Positions 8,676 through 16,473 of a stretch of DNA of 19,644 nt are shown piece after piece. The translations under genes and the position numbers were made by a program. Each line of letters opens with the position of its first letter. The stretch's first letter is position 1. Location: positions 1 through 19,644 of the forward strand of contig DIKU01000022.1 in assembly GCA_002424645.1 (NCBI GenBank), in the 5' to 3' direction. This stretch comes from Pelobacter sp. UBA5610 (GTDB taxonomy: Bacteria; Desulfobacterota; Desulfuromonadia; Desulfuromonadales; Syntrophotaleaceae). The notes under the pieces are model-generated. The model saw only the letters and a program-made list of their open reading frames with translations, was not told where the DNA came from and made no database searches.

Positions 8676-9737
8676 TCATCCAAGATGTTCAAGAATAGTT
8701 TGATAAGCAGTTTGTGCTGAGTTTTTCCAGGAAAAACGTTTGGCGTCCCGGCAAGCAACCTGCCCCTTGTCCAAGACTTCGCCACGGTTCTCAAATGCCC
8801 TTCTCATAAGAAAACGAAGATGCCTGAGGTCAGGTTCAGCCCATTGTCCCGAGTGAATATTGAAATCGTTATCGTAAGCATCCACCATACGTTCTACATT
8901 GAGCAAATAGCCATTATCATCCGTAACAAAATCCAAAGGAGCACTGTACCGGGTAACAATGGCAGGAACTCCGCACGCCATCGCCTCTAAAATAGGAAGC
9001 CCCCAACCTTCGGCTCTTGTCGGCAGAACAAAACAATCGGCCGACCTATAAAGTTCCCGCAATGCAATTTGATCGCATTTTTCATTGAGTATAATGTTGT
9101 TCGTGTTCGATATCCCAAGAGCTTCGAGTTTCGTTTTCATCGAAAATCCCTGGATATGCGGATTATGCGCATGAAGAATCAGTTCAACGCCCTCTCGGGG
9201 ATGAAACTCATCCGCAAAGGCTTTGACCAGACCGTCTTGGAATTTTCGCTCTTCCCATTTGCCAACCATCAAAAACCTGAAATTACGGGAATATTTCGGA
9301 GCTGGCGTAAAAAAAGCAGTATCCACACCCTGGGGAACAATAAAGACTTTTTGGGGGTTAAAACCGTTGTGGATGAGATTTTGTTTTCCCCAGGAAGATG
9401 GTGCCCATATATAATCAACAGATTCGCAATTTTTTTTTTGCGAATCTGGAAGTTGTGTCGTTTCCCACACATTCCAACAAGCAGTAGGATTTGGATATGA
9501 CCTGCATCCGGAAATCACAATTCCGAAATCGCCATGAAACGCTTTGCGCCCGACTAATCGTAAAAGAGGCTTATATAGCAACTTGCGAATTTTATGGTGT
9601 TTGTCAGTCCAGTAATTCACATAAGCAAGGTCCCCGAGCGCTTTTGTAAAAGATGTAAATACCGTTGAAAAGCCCGTCGCGTCAGCTCCGGAACCATATA
9701 CATCAATTTTCAATGCACCACTACGCCGCTTTTCCAT
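8676..9737 (-). CDS. Glycosyltransferase, GT4/GT-B type
   Basis: A 353-residue GT-B-fold glycosyltransferase of the group-1 (GT4-like) type, expected to move a sugar from a nucleotide-sugar donor onto a surface glycan or lipid. The N-terminal half has a glycine-rich start (IDVYGSGADATGFS) and the family-typical WETTQLP and DYIWAPSSWGK segments. The C-terminal half has VPQGVDTAFF, FLMVGKWEERKF and the donor-binding EX7E motif with E243 and E251 (AEGWGLPILEAMACGVP). The acceptor and sugar cannot be told. An AAGG site lies 8 bases before ATG 9737. The gene is clearly poorer in GC than its neighbours: single 60-base lines counted by hand give about 33–47 percent, against about 60–70 percent in ubiE and the AsmA-like gene. 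That suggests horizontal acquisition. A run of ten A on the coding strand at residues about 100–103 sits in a perfect inverted repeat. No other sugar-pathway gene is adjacent. Confidence 0.88.
   Translation of the reverse strand: MEKRRSGALKIDVYGSGADATGFSTVFTSFTKALGDLAYVNYWTDKHHKIRKLLYKPLLRLVGRKAFHGDFGIVISGCRSYPNPTACWNVWETTQLPDSQKKNCESVDYIWAPSSWGKQNLIHNGFNPQKVFIVPQGVDTAFFTPAPKYSRNFRFLMVGKWEERKFQDGLVKAFADEFHPREGVELILHAHNPHIQGFSMKTKLEALGISNTNNIILNEKCDQIALRELYRSADCFVLPTRAEGWGLPILEAMACGVPAIVTRYSAPLDFVTDDNGYLLNVERMVDAYDNDFNIHSGQWAEPDLRHLRFLMRRAFENRGEVLDKGQVACRDAKRFSWKNSAQTAYQTILEHLG
9419..9448. repeat. Inverted repeat around a 10-base A/T homopolymer
   Basis: The 11-base arm cagattcgcaa (9419–9429) is followed by T at 9430–9437 and then by its exact reverse complement ttgcgaatctg (9438–9448). 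The last two T of the ten-T run belong to the second arm. The whole element lies inside the glycosyltransferase reading frame, where it encodes Asp-Ser-Gln-Lys-Lys-Asn-Cys-Glu-Ser, and the frame is intact through it. Confidence 0.9.
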
Positions 9738-9846
9738 AAAACGTACCTTGCTTAGGTGTAAAGATTATTCAGAAGGTATAAAGACGGTGCCGATTTCCGG
9801 CCCGGGTGTCAGAGTAGGCGTCAGTAAAAACCAAAAAACCTCCTTG

Positions 9847-10560
9847 TCAAGCAGGACGTACTCCGACGTAAACCGTGGCGATACCTAAGGTCAGATCGAC
9901 ATGGCACAGGTCCGAAAACCCCGCTTCTTTCATGAACGACTTGAAGGTCTCCTGGTCGGGAAACTCCAGGACTGAGTCGGGAAGATACTGGTAGGCGCTA
10001 CGCCGGGAGAAGAGGCCGCCGAGAAACGGTAGCACGCGGCGGAAATAGAATTGATAAAGGGGCGTGATCAAGCGGTGTCGCGGACTGGAAAACTCCAGGA
10101 TCACCACCCTGCCTCCCGGCTTGAGAACCCGGAACATTTCCCGAAGGCCCGCCATGCGATCGACCACATTGCGAATCCCGAAGGCGATGGTAACTCCGTC
10201 AAAGATCCGGTCGGGATGAGGCATGGCTTCGCAAGGCGCATTCACCAGAAAAATCCGGTCGCGAAACGGGGAGGCTTCGATCTTTTTCTTGCAGACGGTC
10301 AGCATCCCTCGAGTGAAATCCTCGCCGACGATTCGGACCGACGCCGGGGTATGTGAAGCAATCTCCAGGGCGACATCCCCGGTGCCGGTCGCCACATCGA
10401 GAACCATTCCCCCTGCGGGGATCTGAAGCTGCCTCACGGCATAGGTCCGCCAGCGACGGTCGATCCCCAGGGAGAGAAGGCGGTTTAGAAAATCATAGCG
10501 GGGGGCGATAGAATCAAACATGTCGCGAATGTCCCGCCCCTTTTCGGATATTTTAAACAT
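9847..10560 (-). CDS. ubiE: Demethylmenaquinone methyltransferase UbiE/MenG
   Basis: A 237-residue class I SAM-dependent methyltransferase that adds the last ring methyl group in menaquinone (and, where present, ubiquinone) synthesis. It shows the first UbiE signature, RYDFLNRLLSLGIDRRWR at residues 21–38, the SAM-binding motif I VLDVATGTGD at 53–62, and the second signature region RVLKPGGRVVILEFS. Length is normal for the family. In an anaerobe of the suggested type the product would be menaquinone for respiration, so menG is an equally fitting name. A GGGAG ribosome site lies about 9 bases before ATG 10560. No other men gene is next to it. The glycosyltransferase gene follows 109 bases downstream on the same strand, with only a weak hairpin (GCCG-GAAAT-CGGC) between them, so read-through is possible. 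Confidence 0.93.
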   Translation of the reverse strand: MFKISEKGRDIRDMFDSIAPRYDFLNRLLSLGIDRRWRTYAVRQLQIPAGGMVLDVATGTGDVALEIASHTPASVRIVGEDFTRGMLTVCKKKIEASPFRDRIFLVNAPCEAMPHPDRIFDGVTIAFGIRNVVDRMAGLREMFRVLKPGGRVVILEFSSPRHRLITPLYQFYFRRVLPFLGGLFSRRSAYQYLPDSVLEFPDQETFKSFMKEAGFSDLCHVDLTLGIATVYVGVRPA

Positions 10561-10721
10561 CTGCCTTTTCTCCCGATTCCAATAGCTGGCCGGGAACCTT
10601 TACCACATCGCTCCTCCGGCGTCAGTAAAAAAAGCCCCTTCCTCCCATCGGGAATAGAAGGATATACTGCCTGAAGTCTGATCCATCCGACTTGTAAATC
10701 CTTTTATCTAATGGGGCCCCC

Positions 10722-11186
10722 ATGCAACCACTTATCGTTACCGCAGCGATCCTGCGGCAGCAAGACCAGATCCTGATCACCCGGCGCCCCGCCGACAAGC
10801 CCCATGGCGGCATGTGGGAACTCCCGGGCGGGAAACTCGACGGCAACGAATCCCCCCAACAAGCCCTGCAAAGAGAATTGTACGAAGAACTGGGCATCGA
10901 GGTTGCGGTCGAGGCTGTCTTCGATGTGATCTACCATCGTTACGATTGGGGCGCCGTGCTGATCCTGGTTTATGAATGCCGATGGCTGGCGGGAAAAATC
11001 CAACATCTGGAAGTGGACGACCATTGCTGGATACACCCCCGGGAGCATAACCGCTATGAGATTCTGCCTGCAGACCGCCCCCTTTTCCAGCGTTTGAGCC
11101 GTCAAAATCAGCAGGACTCTCGACGAACGACAACACAGCCCGATTTACCTCTCCCGATTTTGACTGGTCGCGCAGAAAAAGGCTGA
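10722..11186 (+). CDS. mutT: MutT-type Nudix hydrolase
   Basis: A 154-residue Nudix hydrolase, most like the 8-oxo-dGTP diphosphatase MutT, which removes oxidised nucleotides before they are built into DNA. The Nudix box is complete: G37 x5 E43, then x7, then REL-Y-EE-LG-I at 51–59. Also typical are the opening AAILRQQDQILITRRP and the PHGGMWELPGGK segment, which is characteristic of MutT. The last 25 or so residues (from about RQNQQDSRRTTTQ) lie beyond the usual end of the fold and are polar and proline-rich. Substrate is not certain from sequence; other Nudix enzymes share these features. A run of G and C (ggggccccc) sits immediately before ATG 10722, so initiation is not by a typical purine-only site. 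It is divergent from ubiE. Confidence 0.85.
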   Translation: MQPLIVTAAILRQQDQILITRRPADKPHGGMWELPGGKLDGNESPQQALQRELYEELGIEVAVEAVFDVIYHRYDWGAVLILVYECRWLAGKIQHLEVDDHCWIHPREHNRYEILPADRPLFQRLSRQNQQDSRRTTTQPDLPLPILTGRAEKG

Positions 11187-11305
11187 ACACGTGCCCCTCT
11201 CCAGACAGGATTAAGGTCAACAGTGCGGATCTACTTCAGAAGGCAGATGTCGGTGCCATGATCGCCTGGTTGCAACAACAATTTACTCTAAGGTTGGGAT
11301 GTAGC

Positions 11306-11341
11306 AAAAAGGTTGTCACACCGCCAGATTCGCGGACGGTG
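11306..11341 (-). terminator. Possible weak terminator after the histidine kinase gene
   Basis: On the minus strand, CACCG (11341–11337) pairs with CGGTG (11323–11319), and five T follow about 8 bases further on (11310–11306). The stem is only five pairs with a 13-base loop and the T run is displaced, so this is a tentative call. It begins just after the kinase stop at 11345. Confidence 0.25.
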
Positions 11342-11344
11342 CAG

Positions 11345-13819
11345 TTACTCGCTTAAAGGCAGGCTGAAAATAATTTCGGTACCCTGCCCGGGAGCACTGA
11401 CAACCTGGATGCTCCCCCCATGCCGCTCAATAATGTGCTTGACAATATGCATGCCGAGCCCTAATCCCCGCACCCCGCTGTTGAGATCCACGGCACGGTA
11501 AAACCGTTCGAACATCCGTTCTATCTGCGCCGGCGTCATGCCGATGCCTTTATCCCGAACCGAAATCCGGTAAGAAGCCGGTTCGCGGACCCCGGTTACC
11601 CTGACCGGGCTGCCTTCGGCGGAATATTTTACGGCATTGCTGATCAGATTTTCCATGACCTGCACCAGTTTTTCCCGATCGGCCCGCACAAGGTGCGCCC
11701 CCCCTGCGGCAAACTCCAGTTCAAACCGGTATCGGGGGAATTGCAGCTGAAAATGTTTCAGGAGCTTGCGGCTGATGTCCTCCACGTTGACGGATTCCAT
11801 GACCAGGGGGATATCACGTCCGGCTTCCATGCGGCTGATATCGAGCAAATCGGACACAATCCTCTCCAGAACTTCGGCTTTATCGTAAATTTCAGACATG
11901 AACTCTTTGAGCTGCGCCGCTGAAAAACCTCCGAAGTCTTCCGGATGCATGCAAAATTCCATATATCCCATGATCGATGTCAGCGGGGTACGCAGTTCGT
12001 GGGCCGCAGTGGAAATGAATTCCGTCTTGACCCGCTCCATCTCCCGTTCACGGGTCATATCCTGCAAAATAACAATATAACCGGTATTGTCCCCCAGCAT
12101 ATTCTGCACCCGTGAAGCCCGGGCTTTAAAAAACACCTGTTTCTGCTCCGCACCGTACGGCCAGGCAAAACAGGCTTCACAAACACCCGATTCCACACTC
12201 TCGAGCAATTGCATCATACCTTTACGCACTTCGCCGGGCTGACAAAGGCCATAAATTGGCAACCCGACTGCCTGCTCCCCGGACTTGCCGAACAACGCCT
12301 CGGCCTTGGGATTGAGCATGACTACCCGGCCGGTATTGTTAATGACCACCAGCGCATCCGTAATGGAGCGCAGAATGCTGTCGATCTTGTCGCGGGAATC
12401 CTCGGCCTCCCATAAGGCACGTTTGAGGCTGTCCTCTTGTTGTTTGCGGTCGGTAATGTCTTCCGCCACACCACGAAAACCATCCGGCCGACCGGCTTCA
12501 TCGAAAATCGGTATGCCGCTCAGCAATAAACAGCGCTGCCGCCCATCTTTATGCCGCAACCACTTTTCCACGTTTCGGAAAGTAGACGGCTTTTTTTCCC
12601 ACTCACGAAACAAGACCTGCCACGCCTTCGCTTCAGCAGCCGTGTCCATCTCTGCCAGGGATTTTCCAAGCAGCGTCTTTGCCTCATAACCAAGGATGCT
12701 GCTGGCCCGCTCCGAGAGGTAGCGAAACCGCCAATCCGGTCCAACCTCCCAGATCAGGTCGCCAACGCTCAGAGCTATGTCCCTAAATCGTCTTTCCCCC
12801 TCCCAAAGCAACCGCTCGGATTTTTTGTGCGAGGTGATATCCATGGCCAACCCCAGCAACCCCTCAACCTGCCCATCGTCACCCAGAACCTTGGCGCGAA
12901 TCACCCGGTAGTCGTGCAATTGCCCATCGGCATGCAAAAAGGTCTGTTCCTTTTCAAGCGGTCCATCCGCTTGATCCACAGCGACATCATCCATGTCAAA
13001 GGTCCCGACGCCCTCTCCGAAAACGTCTTCATGCTGCGCGCGACATTCGGTGCCAAGGATCTGCGCTTCCGCAACACCCAGAATTTCGCACACCTGACGA
13101 TTAACGAAGACGACCTCCTTGTTCCGATCCAGCATCCACATGGCAAACGGTGCAGCGTTGAAAATCGCATCCAGGACCTGGCCACGTCGAAACGTTCGAC
13201 GCCAGGCGGAGACGGTCGGCTTAAACCGTTTGGGATGAATTTCACCAAAGCCGCCTGGCAACAGATGGCCACCATGGTGAATATAATGATGCTTTCCGAA
13301 AGCTTTCCGTAGCTCGGGCGCAGAGGTGAGCGTGCGATCATAGCCGCTCATGACCAACAGGGAATGATCTTCGACGTTCTCGCACAGCCATGTGAGCAAA
13401 TCCGCTCGCCATTTTTCCGGATATCCACAAGCTTTAAGCCACGTCATATCGCAGACAATACGCCGTCCGGCGGGTTCTGCGACTTTGCAACGGGCTGCAA
13501 GTTGCGCCAGCACTCCTGCGTCCTTTGCCGCCGCCCCCCTCAAAGCCTCGTTACTTTGCAGCAACACCAGCATGCCATCTTCAATGGCTCTCTGAAACAA
13601 AACACCCTCAGCAGAGGTCAATAACGACATATCGGGGAAAAAACCGTCGGGTAGAAGGCAAAAACAAATCTCGGCCTGGCGCAACCCGGTCTTTAAAAAG
13701 CTGAGTACGGCCTGGACCCAGTCGTTTGTTTCATCATAGACAAAGCAAACATGCTCCGGCCATTGCAGATCCTCAAGTTGTTGCCTGACCTCGTGGCCAG
13801 CGGAATAAAGCGTTTTCAT
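11345..13819 (-). CDS. MEDS–PAS–PAS–PAS sensor histidine kinase
   Basis: An 824-residue sensor kinase without membrane segments, so probably cytoplasmic. Residues about 17–175 form a MEDS domain (HVCFVYDETNDWVQAVLSFL; CFCLLPDGF), a sensory module first described in methanogens and in the dichloromethane regulator DcmR. Three PAS domains follow at about 214–340, 345–465 and 470–595, the second and third each preceded by a short linker helix. The kinase core is complete: H-box AAHELRTPL with phospho-accepting H607, N-box ENLISNAVKYS with N724 and N728, G1 box DKGIGM at 756, F-box FERFYR and G2 box GLGLGMHIV at about 785. It would autophosphorylate and pass phosphate to a response regulator, but none is encoded nearby, so it is an orphan kinase. 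A GGGGTG ribosome site precedes ATG 13819. It is divergent from trmO. The ligand or cofactor is unknown. Confidence 0.92.
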   Translation of the reverse strand: MKTLYSAGHEVRQQLEDLQWPEHVCFVYDETNDWVQAVLSFLKTGLRQAEICFCLLPDGFFPDMSLLTSAEGVLFQRAIEDGMLVLLQSNEALRGAAAKDAGVLAQLAARCKVAEPAGRRIVCDMTWLKACGYPEKWRADLLTWLCENVEDHSLLVMSGYDRTLTSAPELRKAFGKHHYIHHGGHLLPGGFGEIHPKRFKPTVSAWRRTFRRGQVLDAIFNAAPFAMWMLDRNKEVVFVNRQVCEILGVAEAQILGTECRAQHEDVFGEGVGTFDMDDVAVDQADGPLEKEQTFLHADGQLHDYRVIRAKVLGDDGQVEGLLGLAMDITSHKKSERLLWEGERRFRDIALSVGDLIWEVGPDWRFRYLSERASSILGYEAKTLLGKSLAEMDTAAEAKAWQVLFREWEKKPSTFRNVEKWLRHKDGRQRCLLLSGIPIFDEAGRPDGFRGVAEDITDRKQQEDSLKRALWEAEDSRDKIDSILRSITDALVVINNTGRVVMLNPKAEALFGKSGEQAVGLPIYGLCQPGEVRKGMMQLLESVESGVCEACFAWPYGAEQKQVFFKARASRVQNMLGDNTGYIVILQDMTREREMERVKTEFISTAAHELRTPLTSIMGYMEFCMHPEDFGGFSAAQLKEFMSEIYDKAEVLERIVSDLLDISRMEAGRDIPLVMESVNVEDISRKLLKHFQLQFPRYRFELEFAAGGAHLVRADREKLVQVMENLISNAVKYSAEGSPVRVTGVREPASYRISVRDKGIGMTPAQIERMFERFYRAVDLNSGVRGLGLGMHIVKHIIERHGGSIQVVSAPGQGTEIIFSLPLSE

Positions 13820-13965
13820 GGAACACCCCGTCAGTGATTCAGCACCCAGGAAATCAGCATCTCTTTTTATATCATGCTACCAAGACTATCCATGAAAATT
13901 CTTTTAGCCTTATACATAATTTTTCCCCCTACCTCTCCGTCTCGATTCATGGTATGTACACGACC
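13820..13965. other. Divergent regulatory gap between kinase gene and trmO
   Basis: These 146 bases separate the two divergent start codons and are more AT-rich than the flanks, especially 13861–13925, where several TATA-like hexamers occur on each strand. I could not pair any of them with a convincing -35 box at 16–18 bases. Both promoters must lie here, but their exact positions are not resolved. Confidence 0.4.
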
Positions 13966-14679
13966 ATGATCATCCCCATGCAACCTATTGGCTTCATCCA
14001 TTCCTGCTTCCCCGAAAAATTCGGCATTCCCCGTCAAGCCGGTCTGATTGACGAGGCCTGCGCCACGCTTGAATTGATCTCGCCCTACGACAATCCCGAA
14101 GCCGTCAGGGGACTGGAAGGATTTTCCCACGTATGGCTGGTTTTTGTGTTCCATGCACATCTCGACAGTGGCTGGAAACCGACGGTGCGGCCGCCACGCC
14201 TGGGCGGCAACAAAAGACTGGGGGTTTTTGCCACCCGATCACCGTTTCGCCCCAACCCTCTCGGTTTGTCGGCCGTTGCCCTCGACCGGATTACGACGGA
14301 CAAAGGCCACACCATCTTGCACCTGCGCGGCGTCGATCTTCTCGACGGCACCCCGATACTCGACATCAAACCTTACCTGCCTTACGCCGATGCCTTGCCC
14401 GACGCACAAGGGGGATTTGCCGCTGAACGCCCGGACCAACCCCTGCAGGTGAATTTCACACCGGAAGCTTTGTCCTATTGCCTCGCCCAGCAAAACGCCG
14501 GATATCCGCAACTGTTGCCGTTGATTCGAAAAATCCTGGAGAACGATCCAAGGCCCGCCTACCACATCACCCGTCCGGGAACCCACTCTTTCGGCATGCG
14601 TGTGCTTGATTTTGAATTGCGCTGGCAAGCCGAACAAAATTGCATCACGGTCACCGCGTTAGAAAAAATCTGTGATTAA
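13966..14679 (+). CDS. trmO: tRNA-Thr N6-methyltransferase TrmO (TsaA/VirR family)
   Basis: A roughly 237-residue enzyme matching TrmO (YaeB/TsaA) along its whole length. TrmO methylates the t6A at position 37 of threonine tRNA to m6t6A, which sharpens decoding. Visible family blocks are PIGFIHSCFPEKFGIPRQAG, AVRGLEGFSHVWLVFVFH, the SAM-binding region PTVRPPRLGGNKRLGVFATR and RPNPLGLS, DLLDGTPILDIKPYLPY, and near the end DPRPAYH and LDFELRW. The frame is open from ATG 13834, but the extra 44 residues do not resemble the family. ATG 13966 (MIIPMQPIGF) gives the normal length; ATG 13954 or 13978 are alternatives, and none has a clear ribosome site. The gene ends just before a bidirectional terminator shared with the convergent chemoreceptor gene. 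Confidence 0.95.
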   Translation: MIIPMQPIGFIHSCFPEKFGIPRQAGLIDEACATLELISPYDNPEAVRGLEGFSHVWLVFVFHAHLDSGWKPTVRPPRLGGNKRLGVFATRSPFRPNPLGLSAVALDRITTDKGHTILHLRGVDLLDGTPILDIKPYLPYADALPDAQGGFAAERPDQPLQVNFTPEALSYCLAQQNAGYPQLLPLIRKILENDPRPAYHITRPGTHSFGMRVLDFELRWQAEQNCITVTALEKICD

Positions 14680-14688
14680 AAAACAAGA

Positions 14689-14718
14689 GGTCTGCACCGA
14701 CTGATACAGACCCCTTTT
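14689..14718. terminator. Bidirectional terminator between trmO and chemoreceptor gene
   Basis: GGTCTG (14689–14694) pairs with CAGACC (14707–14712) across a 12-base loop. On the plus strand the stem runs into CCTTTTA; on the minus strand it runs into CTCTTG and then six T. It sits in the 61-base gap between the two convergent stop codons, so it can serve both genes. Confidence 0.6.
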
Positions 14719-14740
14719 ATCTTTTCAGCTGCAATGGCAT

Positions 14741-16414
14741 TCAGTATCGGCCGAATTCTGAATCGTCCAACGCTATAATTTCCTCCGGCTTCAAAGCAAC
14801 CTTTTGAACGGGAGCGACTTTACTCCCTGCTTCCACTGAAACGGCCTTCTTGGCTGGCTCTGGCAAAAGATCTGTTTTCTTCCGGCTCTTAACTGCAGTC
14901 TGACCGATTTGTGCACTGGCCGCTCGCGCTACCTTGATCTGCTGCACTTTTCCGGGCTTCCGACCTTCAGGTCTTTTGCTTTCGTTAAGCGCCGCACCGC
15001 CACGCACCTGAAAGCGCCCGGCAAAAGCCTTGAGTTGCGCCGACTGGCTTGCCAATTCGGTGGCAGCCGCGGCACTTTCCTCGGCATTCCCGGTATTCTG
15101 CTGCGTCACCTGCTCAATCTGCGTCAACCCCCTGCTGACCTGATCAAAACCCGCAGCCTGCTCGGTAGCAGCCGCCGCAATTTCGTCGACCAGCCCTGAT
15201 ACTTTCGCAGCGCCTGCGACAATCCCTTTGAGAGCAGCGGCTGTGCGACTGGCAATGGAAGACCCGTTGCGGGTTTTTTCCGCAGACCCCTCAATAAGCT
15301 GCGCAGTCTCCTTGGCGGCACGTGCGCTACGCGCCGCCAGGTTGCGGACTTCCTCGGCTACAACGGCAAACCCTTTGCCATGTTGACCGGCCCGGGCGGC
15401 CTCTACCGCCGCGTTCAAGGCCAGCAAATTGGTCTGAAATGCAATCTCGTCAATGACCTTGATAATTTTATTGATGTCCTGGCCTGAGCGATCGATCTCT
15501 TCCATCGCCCCGACCAGCTCTTCCATAAGTTTATCTCCACGGGCTGCCGCATTGCTCGACCCCTTGGATAAGGAATGGGCCTGGTTTGCATTTTCCGCCG
15601 TCATTTTGGTCTGGGAAGCCATCTGCGTCATGGAAGCGGAAATTTCTTCGATGGAAGCGGCGGATTGCGTCGCACCGTGAGACAGGGTCTGGCTTGCGTC
15701 AGACACCAGCTGCGAGCCGGCATTGATCTGTTCGACAGAGGTTTGCACCCGGGTCACCAACTCGTTGAGAATATCACTCATATGCTGCAACGCTTTTCCC
15801 AGTTGATCCCTGTCGGAAGCCAACTCCACGTTGTGTTCAAGGTGCCCTTGGGCAATATTTTCGGCAAAGCTTGCGTGGCGGGCCAGACCCTGGGCTATCA
15901 TGTCGAGTTGCTGCGCCAGCAAACCGGTTTCATCCCGGTGTTGCATCCCGATACGTTGGCTGAAATCTCCCTTGGCGATATGTCCCGCCATCTCCAGGGC
16001 CTTTTTAAGAGGACCGGTCATGGTGCGTGACACCCCCCAACCAACAGCGATAACGGTACCCAGAGCGGCAAGCAGCAAGCTCAACTGCAGGACCCTTGCG
16101 CCGCGAACCTTTGCCGCCGACTCCGAATCCCTGGATGCAGAAACTTCAACCTGTTGGATCAAACCATCGATCTGGGTGCTCATGGCTTCAATGCTGGTGC
16201 CAGAAGCCCCTTCAGGCATCTGTTGAAGACCCTGCTTCAGTTGCCCAAGGTGGTCGAGGAGAGTTTCCCGGGTTTCGGAAGAGGTGGAAAGAATCTCGTT
16301 TGTTCCCGCAAGGTTCGCTACTCCGGCCCCTCCCAGGGCGGCTATCATGATGCTCATAAAAACAAAAGCAAAACCCAGCTTTGCATTTATCTTAAGATTT
16401 TTAAGCCATTCCAT
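14741..16414 (-). CDS. Methyl-accepting chemotaxis protein, small sensor region
   Basis: A 557-residue chemoreceptor. The start at ATG 16414 is fixed by a very strong AAAGGGGGGG ribosome site just upstream; a longer frame from a TTG at 16438 is not needed. Membrane segments lie at about 13–35 and 108–128, leaving a periplasmic part of only about 70 residues, too short for a Cache or full four-helix sensor. A HAMP domain follows (about 129–180), then a second HAMP-like unit (ENIAQGHLEHNVELASDRDQ, about 185–225) and the signalling coiled coil with the conserved hairpin tip at about 323–356 (the EIAFQTNLLALNAAVEAARAG region), where CheW and CheA bind. After residue 470 comes a basic, probably disordered linker of about 75 residues ending in EEIIALDDSEFGRY. 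It lies 59 bases after cheW on the same strand, so the pair is very probably one operon. Confidence 0.94.
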   Translation of the reverse strand: MEWLKNLKINAKLGFAFVFMSIMIAALGGAGVANLAGTNEILSTSSETRETLLDHLGQLKQGLQQMPEGASGTSIEAMSTQIDGLIQQVEVSASRDSESAAKVRGARVLQLSLLLAALGTVIAVGWGVSRTMTGPLKKALEMAGHIAKGDFSQRIGMQHRDETGLLAQQLDMIAQGLARHASFAENIAQGHLEHNVELASDRDQLGKALQHMSDILNELVTRVQTSVEQINAGSQLVSDASQTLSHGATQSAASIEEISASMTQMASQTKMTAENANQAHSLSKGSSNAAARGDKLMEELVGAMEEIDRSGQDINKIIKVIDEIAFQTNLLALNAAVEAARAGQHGKGFAVVAEEVRNLAARSARAAKETAQLIEGSAEKTRNGSSIASRTAAALKGIVAGAAKVSGLVDEIAAAATEQAAGFDQVSRGLTQIEQVTQQNTGNAEESAAAATELASQSAQLKAFAGRFQVRGGAALNESKRPEGRKPGKVQQIKVARAASAQIGQTAVKSRKKTDLLPEPAKKAVSVEAGSKVAPVQKVALKPEEIIALDDSEFGRY

Positions 16415-16473
16415 AGCCCCCCCTTTATACGTCCACAAACACCATCATCCAACTCTACCTCGACCCTTTCGGA

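Noticed and set aside
11060..11356. An open frame on the plus strand overlapping the end of the Nudix gene and running to TAA 11356, including a 32-residue frame from ATG 11258.
   Set aside because: It has no start with a ribosome site near its beginning, overlaps the Nudix gene out of frame and the kinase gene antisense, and its product resembles nothing I recognise. It could be a gene remnant but cannot be supported.
13834..13965. A 44-residue N-terminal extension of TrmO from ATG 13834.
   Set aside because: It lies in the AT-rich divergent promoter region, does not resemble the family, and the downstream start gives the normal length.
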